Origin: an uncultured bacterium
GTDB taxonomy: Bacteria; Verrucomicrobiota; Kiritimatiellia; RFP12; UBA1067
DNA: 64,000 nucleotides
Direction: 5' to 3'
NCBI GenBank assembly: GCA_902764415.1
Contig: CACWVU010000002.1
Span: 1-64,000 of the forward strand
Numbering within the stretch: the first letter of the stretch is position 1; the number at the start of each line of letters is the position of its first letter. Both the position numbers and the translations under genes were made by a program. Shown in pieces: positions 17,269 to 24,336 of this stretch. The notes under the pieces are model-generated. The model did not search any database and was not told the origin of the DNA. It saw only the letters and a list, made by a program, of their open reading frames with translations.

Positions 17269-18077
17269 CCGCCGCGGTCCTGCTGGCCGCCGCCGCGCTG
17301 GCGGCCGCCGCTGCCGCCGGCCCGGCCGGGCGCGGCGCGCCGACATTTGCGGACGAGTTCGACGGCGTCGGGCTCGACGAGCAAGTCTGGAGCGACTGGG
17401 AGGCGTCCTTCCAGGGTCGCCGCGCAGGGTTTCTCTTCGCCCGGGACAATGTCGCGGTCTCCAACGGATGCCTCAACCTTACCGCGCGGCTGCTGCGCGC
17501 GGACGAGAAGACGGTGGAGAATCTCCGCCGCGGCTTCGACACCTACGCCACCGCCTACGTTCGCCGCCGCGAGAAGAGCTTCTACGGCTACTACGAGTGC
17601 CGCGCTCGGACGATGGACTCGAAGGTGTGCAACGCCTTCTGGCTCTACGATCCGCTCTCCGACCAGCCCGAGCGCAAGTTCCGCGTCGGCGACGTCTCGG
17701 AGGAGATCGACATGTTCGAGATCTTCGGCTCGTTGCGCGAATGGTACGGCACGGTCCACTGCCTTAAGACGCCGTATCTCGAGGGAATCGTCCACGGCGG
17801 GGTGGAGAAACTGCCGGAGAAGTCGAAGAAGGTGGCGCTCGATTTCAATCCCGCCGCGGAGTTCCACGTCTATGGCTTCCTCTGGTCCCGCGACCGCCTC
17901 GCCTGGTACATCGACGGCAAGGAGGTCTTTTCGCGCGCGAACGACCGCTTCCACCGTCCGCTCCACGTCACCTTCGACTGCGAGATAATGTACACCTGGG
18001 TTGGCGAGCCCGACCGCGCCCGCCTCCCGCAGGTCTACTCCATCGACTATTTCCGTTACTGGGCCACCTCTGACTGA
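17265..18077 (+). CDS. Secreted GH16-family glycoside hydrolase
   Basis: A 270-residue predicted endo-beta-glucanase/galactanase-type enzyme. The N-terminus TAAVLLAAAALAAAAAAG is an Ala-rich signal peptide. The catalytic motif SEEIDMFEIF fits the GH16 pattern E-x-D-x-x-E, with the nucleophile and acid/base glutamates. FWLYDP and the C-terminal Trp/Tyr-rich strands (EFHVYGFLWSRDRLAWYIDG) are typical of the fold. The substrate cannot be read from sequence alone. The ATG overlaps the proS stop (ATGA), so it is translationally coupled to a housekeeping gene, which is odd for a secreted enzyme. Confidence 0.85.
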   Translation: MTAAVLLAAAALAAAAAAGPAGRGAPTFADEFDGVGLDEQVWSDWEASFQGRRAGFLFARDNVAVSNGCLNLTARLLRADEKTVENLRRGFDTYATAYVRRREKSFYGYYECRARTMDSKVCNAFWLYDPLSDQPERKFRVGDVSEEIDMFEIFGSLREWYGTVHCLKTPYLEGIVHGGVEKLPEKSKKVALDFNPAAEFHVYGFLWSRDRLAWYIDGKEVFSRANDRFHRPLHVTFDCEIMYTWVGEPDRARLPQVYSIDYFRYWATSD

Positions 18078-18092
18078 TGGCACGACCCCTGC
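18078..18092 (+). promoter_or_regulatory. Candidate sigma-54 promoter upstream of gspF
   Basis: TGGCACGACCCCTGC fits TGGCACG-N4-YTGC with the canonical GG/GC spacing. A start near 18104 would give a leader of about 110 nt before gspF. It lies beside a sigma-70-type promoter; whether both are used is unknown. Confidence 0.4.
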
Positions 18093-18145
18093 GAGGTGTC
18101 GAATCATGAGCCACGAACCCGAGCCTCTGGCGGCCGCCCGCGCAT

Positions 18146-18175
18146 TTGACATCCGGGGGGCGGTTTTGGTATCAT
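18146..18175 (+). promoter_or_regulatory. Sigma-70-type promoter for gspF
   Basis: Consensus TTGACA (18146-18151), 18-bp spacer, and TATCAT (18170-18175) preceded by TGG. The start would be near 18182, leaving a 32-nt leader with GAGGAAGCGAAAAGGGGA upstream of the ATG. Confidence 0.75.
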
Positions 18176-18213
18176 ACGCGTCAACAGTCTGAGGAAGCGA
18201 AAAGGGGATAGAG

Positions 18214-19545
18214 ATGGCCACTTTCCAGTATATCGCCAAGGACGCGTCCGGCAACGAGACGCGGGGTACGGTCGAGGCGGGTGATCGCAGTTCCGCGATC
18301 GCCGCCGTCAGGGCGCAGGGGCTGATGCCGACCGCGCTCGGCGAGGTGAAAAGCGCCGCGCCGGCTCCGGCCGCGACGCCGGCGCGCGGCAAGGCGGCGA
18401 AGAAGCCGGCCGCCGGGGGCAAGAAGGGCGGCGGCCTCAACCGCAACATCGAGATCAAGATCAAGCTCCCCAAGTTCCTCCAGGGCCGGATCAAGACCAA
18501 GGTGCTCACCCAGTTCACCCGCCAGCTGGCGACGCTCGTGAACGCCGGCCTCGCGCTGATGCGCGGGCTCGAGGTGCTCAAGCGCCAGATGAAGAACCAG
18601 CAGATGCGCGAGGCGCTCGAAGGCATCTCCGACACCATCGCCGCCGGCGGCACGTTCTCCGAGGCGCTCACCGCCTACCCGAAGATCTTCGACAACCTCT
18701 ACATCAACATGGTCAAGGCCGGCGAGGCAGGCGGCGTGCTGGAGGTGGTGCTGGCGCGTCTCGCCGACTTCGCGGAGAAGTCCGAGAAGATCAAGAACAA
18801 GGTGAAGGGCGCGATGATCTACCCGAGCGTCGTCCTCTTCGCCGCGATCGGCATCACCGCGTTCCTCCTGGTGATGGTGATCCCTAAGTTCAAGCAGGTG
18901 TTCAGCGACATGCTCGGCGGCCAGTCGCTGCCGGCGGTCACGGAGTTCGTGATCCAGGCCTCGGAGTTCGTGCAGCACAACGGCCTCATGATCTTCATCG
19001 CCGCGGTTGCCCTGTTCGTGATCGTGAAGGTGGTCGCCAAGACCGAGGCGGGCGCGTACTTCTTCGATGCGCTCAAGCTCAAGCTGCCAGTCATCGGCAC
19101 CCTTGCCCAGCGCTCGGCGGTGTCGCGCTTCTCGCGCACGCTCGGAACGCTGCTCTCCTCCGGCGTGCCGATCCTCCAGTCGCTCGTCATCACCCGCGAC
19201 ACCACCGGCAACCGCGTCCTCTCCAACGCCATCCAGACGGTGCACGACGCGGTGAAGGAGGGCGAGTCGATGACCCAGCCGCTCTCGCAGTGCTCGGTGT
19301 TCCCGCCGATGGTGATCTCGATGGTCGAGGTCGGCGAGGAGACCGGCGCGCTCGCCGACATGCTCACCCGCATCGCAGACACCTACGACGACGAGGTGGA
19401 CAACGCCGTCGCCGGCATGACCGCCGCGATCGAGCCGGCGCTGATCATCGTGCTCGCGGTGGTGGTCGGCACCATCGTGATTGCGATGTTCCTGCCCATG
19501 GTCAAGATCATCGGCTCGGTGTCGTCCGGCGGCGCCGGGATGTAG
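18214..19545 (+). CDS. gspF: Type II secretion inner-membrane platform protein GspF
   Basis: A 443-residue polytopic platform protein of the type II secretion/type IV pilus machinery. The N-terminal ATFQYIAKDASGNETRGTVEA is typical of GspF/PilC. Two T2SSF domains are visible, one from about residue 105 (LTQFTRQLATLVNAGLAL) and one from about 305 (VSRFSRTLGTLLSSGVPIL). Hydrophobic helices lie near residues 205, 255 and 410. An Ala/Lys/Pro-rich linker (residues 48-75) separates the first segment. The prepilin peptidase gene follows after 6 nt; no GspE or GspD gene is in the window. Confidence 0.92.
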   Translation: MATFQYIAKDASGNETRGTVEAGDRSSAIAAVRAQGLMPTALGEVKSAAPAPAATPARGKAAKKPAAGGKKGGGLNRNIEIKIKLPKFLQGRIKTKVLTQFTRQLATLVNAGLALMRGLEVLKRQMKNQQMREALEGISDTIAAGGTFSEALTAYPKIFDNLYINMVKAGEAGGVLEVVLARLADFAEKSEKIKNKVKGAMIYPSVVLFAAIGITAFLLVMVIPKFKQVFSDMLGGQSLPAVTEFVIQASEFVQHNGLMIFIAAVALFVIVKVVAKTEAGAYFFDALKLKLPVIGTLAQRSAVSRFSRTLGTLLSSGVPILQSLVITRDTTGNRVLSNAIQTVHDAVKEGESMTQPLSQCSVFPPMVISMVEVGEETGALADMLTRIADTYDDEVDNAVAGMTAAIEPALIIVLAVVVGTIVIAMFLPMVKIIGSVSSGGAGM

Positions 19546-19551
19546 GCGGAA

Positions 19552-20382
19552 ATGGACTCCGAGCTAAAGACGATCCTCTGCGTCTTCGCCTTCGGGCTGG
19601 GCGCCTCGATCGCCTCGTTCCTGAACGTCGTCGCCTGGCGCGTCCCGCGCGGCGAGTCGATCGTCCGCCCGCCGTCGCACTGCCCGAAGTGCAATGCGCC
19701 GATCAGGTGGTGGCAGAACATCCCCATCCTCTCGTGGCTCGCCCTGCGCGGCAAGTGCGCCAGCTGCCGTGCGCCGATTTCGCCGCGTTACATCATCGTG
19801 GAGACGATCGGAGGGCTTCTCTTCCTCGCCGTTGCGTGGAAGTTCCTGCCGGTGGTTTCGGCGGTGGTGCTCCTCTGGATCTGGGTCTCGCTGATGCTGG
19901 TTGGTTCGGTGATCGACTTCGACCACAAGCTCCTCCCAGACTTTGTGACCGTCGGCGGCATGGTGCTCGGGCTTGTCTATGCCGTCGCCAAGTCTGCGGT
20001 GAACATGGTCTACGGCGCAGGCCTCGCTGGATGCATGCCGCTCTTCTGGTCGGTGTCCGGACTTGTCTTCGGCTTCGGGTTGCTGATGTTCATCCGCACA
20101 GTCGGCACCAAGGCGTTCAAGCGCGAGGCGATGGGGATGGGTGACGTCTTTTTGATGGGTGCGGTTGGGGCTCTCTTCGGACCGGTGGCTGTCCTCTTCA
20201 CGCTCATCGTCTCGTCCGTCCTCGGCTCGGTGGCGGGGCTCTCGCTCGTTGCGCTTGCGAAGACGAAGTTCGGGCGCTTCCTCGAGATCCCCTACGGTCC
20301 CTACATCTGCGGCGCCTGCCTGGTGTGGATATTCTTCGGCCCTGAGATCGTCAACTGGTATCTCAGCGTCATGGGGTTGTGA
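19552..20382 (+). CDS. pilD: Prepilin peptidase / N-methyltransferase
   Basis: Cleaves and methylates the type IV-like leaders of the pseudopilins encoded 6-8 kb upstream. The 276 residues carry the N-terminal zinc-type cysteines (Cys44, Cys47, Cys69, Cys72), the aspartic protease residue Asp122 in VIDFDHKLLPD, and Asp198 in the GxGD motif GMGDVF. About seven hydrophobic helices are seen. It lies downstream of gspF in one operon and ends before a gene-poor stretch. Confidence 0.93.
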   Translation: MDSELKTILCVFAFGLGASIASFLNVVAWRVPRGESIVRPPSHCPKCNAPIRWWQNIPILSWLALRGKCASCRAPISPRYIIVETIGGLLFLAVAWKFLPVVSAVVLLWIWVSLMLVGSVIDFDHKLLPDFVTVGGMVLGLVYAVAKSAVNMVYGAGLAGCMPLFWSVSGLVFGFGLLMFIRTVGTKAFKREAMGMGDVFLMGAVGALFGPVAVLFTLIVSSVLGSVAGLSLVALAKTKFGRFLEIPYGPYICGACLVWIFFGPEIVNWYLSVMGL

Positions 20383-20616
20383 TCCGCGGCAGTTTCTGCG
20401 GCTTCGGGCTGGGGCGCTCGGCCCGCCGAACGCTCGGCCTCCTAACGTGCCGAGCTCGGGATTCTCGACACTGACCGCAACTCGCTTCCGTTCCGAACGC
20501 GCTTAGGTCTCGAATCACGTCGTCGGGCCGACGCCCCGCCCTCCGCCGCGCCGCAAGTAGCGAATGCTGGGGACCTCGTGGTTTTTGCGCGATCTCCACA
20601 CAACTGCCATAGAATA

Positions 20617-20625
20617 TGGTATAAT
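20617..20625 (+). promoter_or_regulatory. Extended -10 promoter with no assigned gene
   Basis: TGGTATAAT followed by ACGAGC, the same form as the promoters of bamA, nhaC and proS. The start is expected near 20632. No start codon lies at the leaderless distance, so it should drive an untranslated RNA or a short leader. Confidence 0.6.
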
Positions 20626-20631
20626 ACGAGC

Positions 20632-20880
20632 ACTTTCAGCCGCTGACGGGCAGGCGTCTGTGGCTATATCGCGTGAGTGACGAACGCTCTTTCCCAACGG
20701 CGGAGCAAGCCTGCAGAAGTTCCGCCATCGCAGAGCCGCGGAAACGCAACAGACGCTCGCGGCACATCCTCCAAAGTCGGCGTCCAGCCCAAGCATAGTG
20801 CGAAGGTGTCCCGCCGCAAGGAGGAGACGTACGCAACAGTGCGTAAAGTAACTTCAGTGGAAAACCGCTAATTTTTCAGT
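20632..20880 (+). ncRNA. Putative small transcript (unknown)
   Basis: Defined only by the strong extended -10 element before it and the hairpin/T-tract after it. I checked by eye for conserved cores of tmRNA, RNase P RNA and SRP RNA and found none. It could instead be the mRNA of the 64-residue open frame at 20677-20871, or a long leader of the next gene. Confidence 0.25.
20856..20876 (+). terminator. Weak intrinsic terminator
   Basis: AGTGG-AAAA-CCGCT stem-loop (one G-T pair) directly followed by AATTTTT. The stem is short at 5 bp, so termination would be partial. Confidence 0.4.
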
Positions 20881-21049
20881 TTGGAAGTGAAATGCGGGCT
20901 GTGCGTTGCGTGACAATCACGCGGCGCACTTCTTCGTTCATATTTCCAAACAGGCTCTTAGCGGTGCCTCTACTGAGATGTGAATTTCGGGAGTGCGTCG
21001 CTCTTTTGTCGCCGGCGTACAACCAACAATGAGAAAGGAGAAGTGGCAA

Positions 21050-23200
21050 ATGAAATTGACAAATAGCGTTTTGATGGCGGTTGTGTTGATGTCGTTGCTT
21101 CATGCATTTGCTGGTCCATCGGATGAACCGCAAGATATGACGATGCAACGGCATCAAACTCAAGCGTCCTCCAAGTCAACAGCAGCGCGAATCCTTTCTG
21201 GGAAACAGGTAGATTCGTTTGTCGAATTGAATGATGGTGGTACATACAATGTGAACTCGGAGTATATCATCCCCAAGGGTTATGAACTTGTTGTTGGAGA
21301 AGGTGTGACGCTTGTTTTTGCTGACAATATCGGGATGTCTGTTTCTGGCGGCGCCAAACTAACTGTCTCGGGCTCAAGCGGCCGGCCGGCCACTTTCAGG
21401 GGGAAGAGGTCTGGTGTCGGTGTGTGGACTGGCATACGGATGGAAAACAAGGCCAAAGTTGAGATTTGCGGGGCGGTGATTACAGGTGCCAAGATTGGCC
21501 TGAAATCTGCATGGGGGTCAAGCGCGGTCGTTCGCCGCTCATTGTTTGCCCAGAACGAAAAGGGCGTATGTTTTTGGGAAAATAATGGACAGATGGAGGA
21601 CTGTGTCTTGACGAAAAATAGTAAAGATGGGGCACAGGTGCATTATGGACCGTCAATCTTCAACCATTGTACAATATCTGAGAATGGCAAGGGTATTGGC
21701 GGCTGGGGGAGTGCACGATTGATATCGTGTCGACTGGTTGGGAATCTTGAAAATGGCATTGACTGTTCCAATGGGAAAAGTACCGCAACAGAGTGCATTA
21801 TTGAAAACAACAGAGGATTTGATGTTGTTTGCCCCGGTGGTGTCTGGGATTTTGGGAAGAACTACTGGGGCGCTGCCGCTACGCGCAGGCTCAGTCAACA
21901 GGGCGCGTCGGCAAATTTATCAAAGATCAAAGATAAGCTAGATGGGCACGGGGAAGGCATTGTCGATTTAACAGGATTTCTGGTGAAGCCCCCGGAGGAC
22001 TGTGGCGCGCGGGACTACCCAGGGTGCAAGAATGGAAGCTTGAGAGGCGAGAAAGAAGAAGCGGTTGCCAATGAAGAACCCGCCAGCGGAGGTGAAAACG
22101 CAGCGGAAGATGGTAATGAGGATGGCAGTGTGCCGGATCTTGATGCGGGGAGCGGAAGTGTTGATGTAGGCGGTGAGCCTTCGTTTACCAAGCCGACGCC
22201 GGTTCCCGACACGGCGCAGGCGACGAAGGCGGTTAAGATTGTAAAGGAACTTGTCGAGGACGATGTCAAGGCGATGAACGCCGGTAAGTTGGACAAGCAG
22301 AAGTTCGCGATGAAGTTGTTAGAAGACTCCAAGCTGTCTGACAATGTTGCGGTCAAGTTTGTGCTTTTCAGAAATTCCTTCAATTTGCTGCTGAATGTTG
22401 GCGATGTTGCTACGGCGCAGAAGCTCTTCGACGCTGTCTATGTCAAATTTGGCGGTAGGTTCGCGTCGGTGATGGCCAATTTCTCGCGGGATACACTGAA
22501 GAAGATGGCGAACTCTCCAAAGCATGCTGTTGCCGCGAAGCCACTACTGGCACTTATCGAGGAGGCCGAGGAAAGCTGCAAGGCATGCGATGAGGCGGTT
22601 AAGGAGCTGGCGAAACGCCCGTCTGACCAGAAAGCAAGAATGCGGCTGGCGCTTAATGCCATCAAGATTTCAGACTGGGAGCTGGCACTGAAGACATACG
22701 CGAAGAACGACGATGACAAAGGAAGGATCTGTAGCTGGGAGTTGATGGATCCTAAGTCTCGCACGGCCGACTACACTGCGGAGAAAGTTGGAGACTATTG
22801 GTGGGGCTTTGTCGACGGCAAGGACGAGCACCGGCTGCTGTTTAAGTCCACTACTAGGCATGCCGCGTATTGGTATCGCAAGGCTCTTGCCGAAGGGGGA
22901 ATGTCTGAACTGAAGAAGAAGCTTGTCGAGAAGCGCCTGGCCAGCATATCGCGGACTGGAAAGTTGAAAGCCAAGACGGCAGACCAGACTGGCGGCGGTA
23001 AGCCAAAATGCTACAAGTGCAAAGGTCTGGGCACTGTCCAGGTTTTTCGTCTTGAGCCATGTGCGGAGTGTAATGGCAAGGGCGTGATCAAGACTGGATC
23101 CAGATCAGGTTCTGATTGCGCGGCGTGCGGAAGGCGCGGTCGGGTGTCGGTGGAGCGCGACGTCGAGTGCCCAGTCTGCCACGGTAAGGGTAAGCTGTAG
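21050..23200 (+). CDS. Secreted beta-helix protein with C-terminal DnaJ-like zinc fingers
   Basis: I do not recognise this 716-residue protein as a named family. An N-terminal signal peptide (LTNSVLMAVVLMSLLHAFAG) is followed by a right-handed parallel beta-helix (about residues 40-300) with repeated strands such as VEICGAVITGAKIGLKSAWG. An acidic Gly/Ser/Glu linker (about 325-375), a helical region (about 380-645) and four CxxC units from Cys654 onward (CYKC, CAEC, CAAC, CPVC with following Gly-x-Gly) complete it, resembling the DnaJ zinc-binding domain. The ATG at 21050 is chosen because AAAGGAG precedes it and it gives the signal peptide. It is visibly more AT-rich than its neighbours, suggesting acquisition or relaxed codon use. 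Zinc fingers on an exported protein are unusual. Confidence 0.75.
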   Translation: MKLTNSVLMAVVLMSLLHAFAGPSDEPQDMTMQRHQTQASSKSTAARILSGKQVDSFVELNDGGTYNVNSEYIIPKGYELVVGEGVTLVFADNIGMSVSGGAKLTVSGSSGRPATFRGKRSGVGVWTGIRMENKAKVEICGAVITGAKIGLKSAWGSSAVVRRSLFAQNEKGVCFWENNGQMEDCVLTKNSKDGAQVHYGPSIFNHCTISENGKGIGGWGSARLISCRLVGNLENGIDCSNGKSTATECIIENNRGFDVVCPGGVWDFGKNYWGAAATRRLSQQGASANLSKIKDKLDGHGEGIVDLTGFLVKPPEDCGARDYPGCKNGSLRGEKEEAVANEEPASGGENAAEDGNEDGSVPDLDAGSGSVDVGGEPSFTKPTPVPDTAQATKAVKIVKELVEDDVKAMNAGKLDKQKFAMKLLEDSKLSDNVAVKFVLFRNSFNLLLNVGDVATAQKLFDAVYVKFGGRFASVMANFSRDTLKKMANSPKHAVAAKPLLALIEEAEESCKACDEAVKELAKRPSDQKARMRLALNAIKISDWELALKTYAKNDDDKGRICSWELMDPKSRTADYTAEKVGDYWWGFVDGKDEHRLLFKSTTRHAAYWYRKALAEGGMSELKKKLVEKRLASISRTGKLKAKTADQTGGGKPKCYKCKGLGTVQVFRLEPCAECNGKGVIKTGSRSGSDCAACGRRGRVSVERDVECPVCHGKGKL

Positions 23201-23569
23201 GCGGCGGCGTGTAGCTGCCGGCGGAAGATTTCGTTTGCGCCGTAATCTCACCGCAACGGTTGTGTCTATGTTGCGGTGCTTTGCCTTATGAAGCAAGGTG
23301 TGCAAAGCGGGCGGCGAAGCGGGGGAGTGGTGCGAGTGAGTCGACGGGTGCGACTCGCCGTGTGAGTGATCCTGTGCGCAACCAGCGATAGGATTCAGGC
23401 TGCCAGGGTAAACCAGGCTGGTTGTCCTAAGCGTGGAAGGCGACTAAGTCACCCGCGACGAGACCGAGCACTCGCTCCCCGCTGAGCCGCGCCTACGTCA
23501 TTTTTGGTATAATACGCGCCGACGGAGGCTGCGGCGAACCATGCCGCCTTCCGCGGCGTTTAAACAATC
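23201..23569. other. 369-bp gene-free stretch with several hairpins
   Basis: No coding gene is seen. Three perfect hairpins follow each other: GAGTCG/CGACTC (23338-23356), GATCCT/AGGATT (23368-23395) and AACCAG-G-CTGGTT (23411-23423), plus GCTTTGC/GCAAAGC near 23278-23308. It ends with the promoter of the ABC exporter. It could be a structured 3' region or RNA gene, but I recognise no family. Confidence 0.4.
23505..23513 (+). promoter_or_regulatory. Extended -10 promoter of the ABC exporter operon
   Basis: TGGTATAAT followed by ACGCGCC, identical downstream of the -10 box to the proS and nhaC promoters. The start is near 23520, giving a 50-nt leader before the GTG at 23570. Confidence 0.7.
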
Positions 23570-24322
23570 GTGAAAAGTAGCGAAACATCAGATTTGCGTC
23601 CTGCGCTGCGCGCCAGCGCAGTCGGCCACGCGTATGGTTCCGGCACTTCGCGCCGCGAAGTGCTGAAGGGCTTCTCGCTCGAGGTCGCGTCCGGCGAGTT
23701 CGTGGCGCTGATGGGCCCGAGCGGCAGCGGCAAGTCCACCTTCCTCCACCTGGCGGCAGGGCTGCTGGTGCCAGACTCGGGCGAGATCGAGGTCGGCGGC
23801 GAGATGGTCTCGCGGATGGGCGACTCCGCGGCAGCCCGCTTCCGCCGCCGTCGCGAAGGGGTGGTGTTCCAGTCCTTCAACCTCATCGAGTCGATGGACG
23901 TCGAGGCGAACATCGCCCTGCCGGCGCGGCTCGACCACCGCCGCGCCGACGCGTCGCGGGTGGCCGAGCTTGTCTCGCGCCTCGGGCTTGCGGGGCTGGA
24001 GAAGCGCCTCCCCGCCCGGCTTTCCGGCGGCGAGCGCCAGCGCGTCGCCATCGCCCGTGCGCTCTACATGAAGCCGGAGATCGTGCTTGCGGACGAGCCG
24101 ACCGGCAACCTCGACCTCGCCTCCGCCCGCGGCATCTGCGCGCTCCTCGGCGAGCTCAACGCGTCGGAGCGGACGGCCATCCTCGTCGTCACCCACGACC
24201 CCGTGGTCGCCGCGGAGGCCTCGCGCGTGTGCTTCCTGCGGGACGGTGCGGTCGTCGCCTCGTGCGAGACCGGGCACGATCCCGCGGCGGTTTCGTCGAT
24301 GTACCTTAGGCACTGCGGCTGA
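23570..24322 (+). CDS. ABC transporter ATPase, MacB/LolD family
   Basis: A 250-residue ATP-binding subunit. Walker A GPSGSGKST, Q-loop VVFQSFNLI, signature LSGGERQRVAIARAL, Walker B IVLADEPTG and the switch His in VVTHDP are all intact. The VVFQSFNL and TGNLD motifs are typical of the MacB/LolD/FtsE group, which powers mechanotransmission rather than import. It starts with GTG at 23570 with no obvious Shine-Dalgarno. It is followed after 14 nt by its permease. Confidence 0.92.
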   Translation: MKSSETSDLRPALRASAVGHAYGSGTSRREVLKGFSLEVASGEFVALMGPSGSGKSTFLHLAAGLLVPDSGEIEVGGEMVSRMGDSAAARFRRRREGVVFQSFNLIESMDVEANIALPARLDHRRADASRVAELVSRLGLAGLEKRLPARLSGGERQRVAIARALYMKPEIVLADEPTGNLDLASARGICALLGELNASERTAILVVTHDPVVAAEASRVCFLRDGAVVASCETGHDPAAVSSMYLRHCG

Positions 24323-24336
24323 GTGCGGGTGAGCTG

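Larger units (their letters stand above)
20383..21049. other. 667-bp stretch without a clear protein gene
   Basis: Between the prepilin peptidase and the beta-helix protein I see no convincing coding gene. It holds an extended -10 promoter (20617-20625), a possible short transcript of about 250 nt ending at a weak hairpin plus T-tract (20856-20876), and the approach to the next gene. A 64-codon open frame (20677-20871, GTG start, Ser/Lys/Thr-rich) lies inside this transcript but resembles nothing I recognise. Confidence 0.5.

Noticed and set aside
20677-20871. 64-codon open frame as a definite gene
   Set aside because: It has a GTG start without a good ribosome binding site and no recognisable motif; left as a possibility only.
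20632-20880. tmRNA, SRP RNA or RNase P RNA gene
   Set aside because: By eye none of the conserved cores (tmRNA ends, SRP GGAAGCAGC loop, RNase [11 protein letters not shown]) is present; kept only as an unknown transcript.
23201-23569. A tRNA-like fold or riboswitch in the hairpin region
   Set aside because: No cloverleaf with CCA or T-loop signature was found, and the stems do not match a riboswitch class I know.
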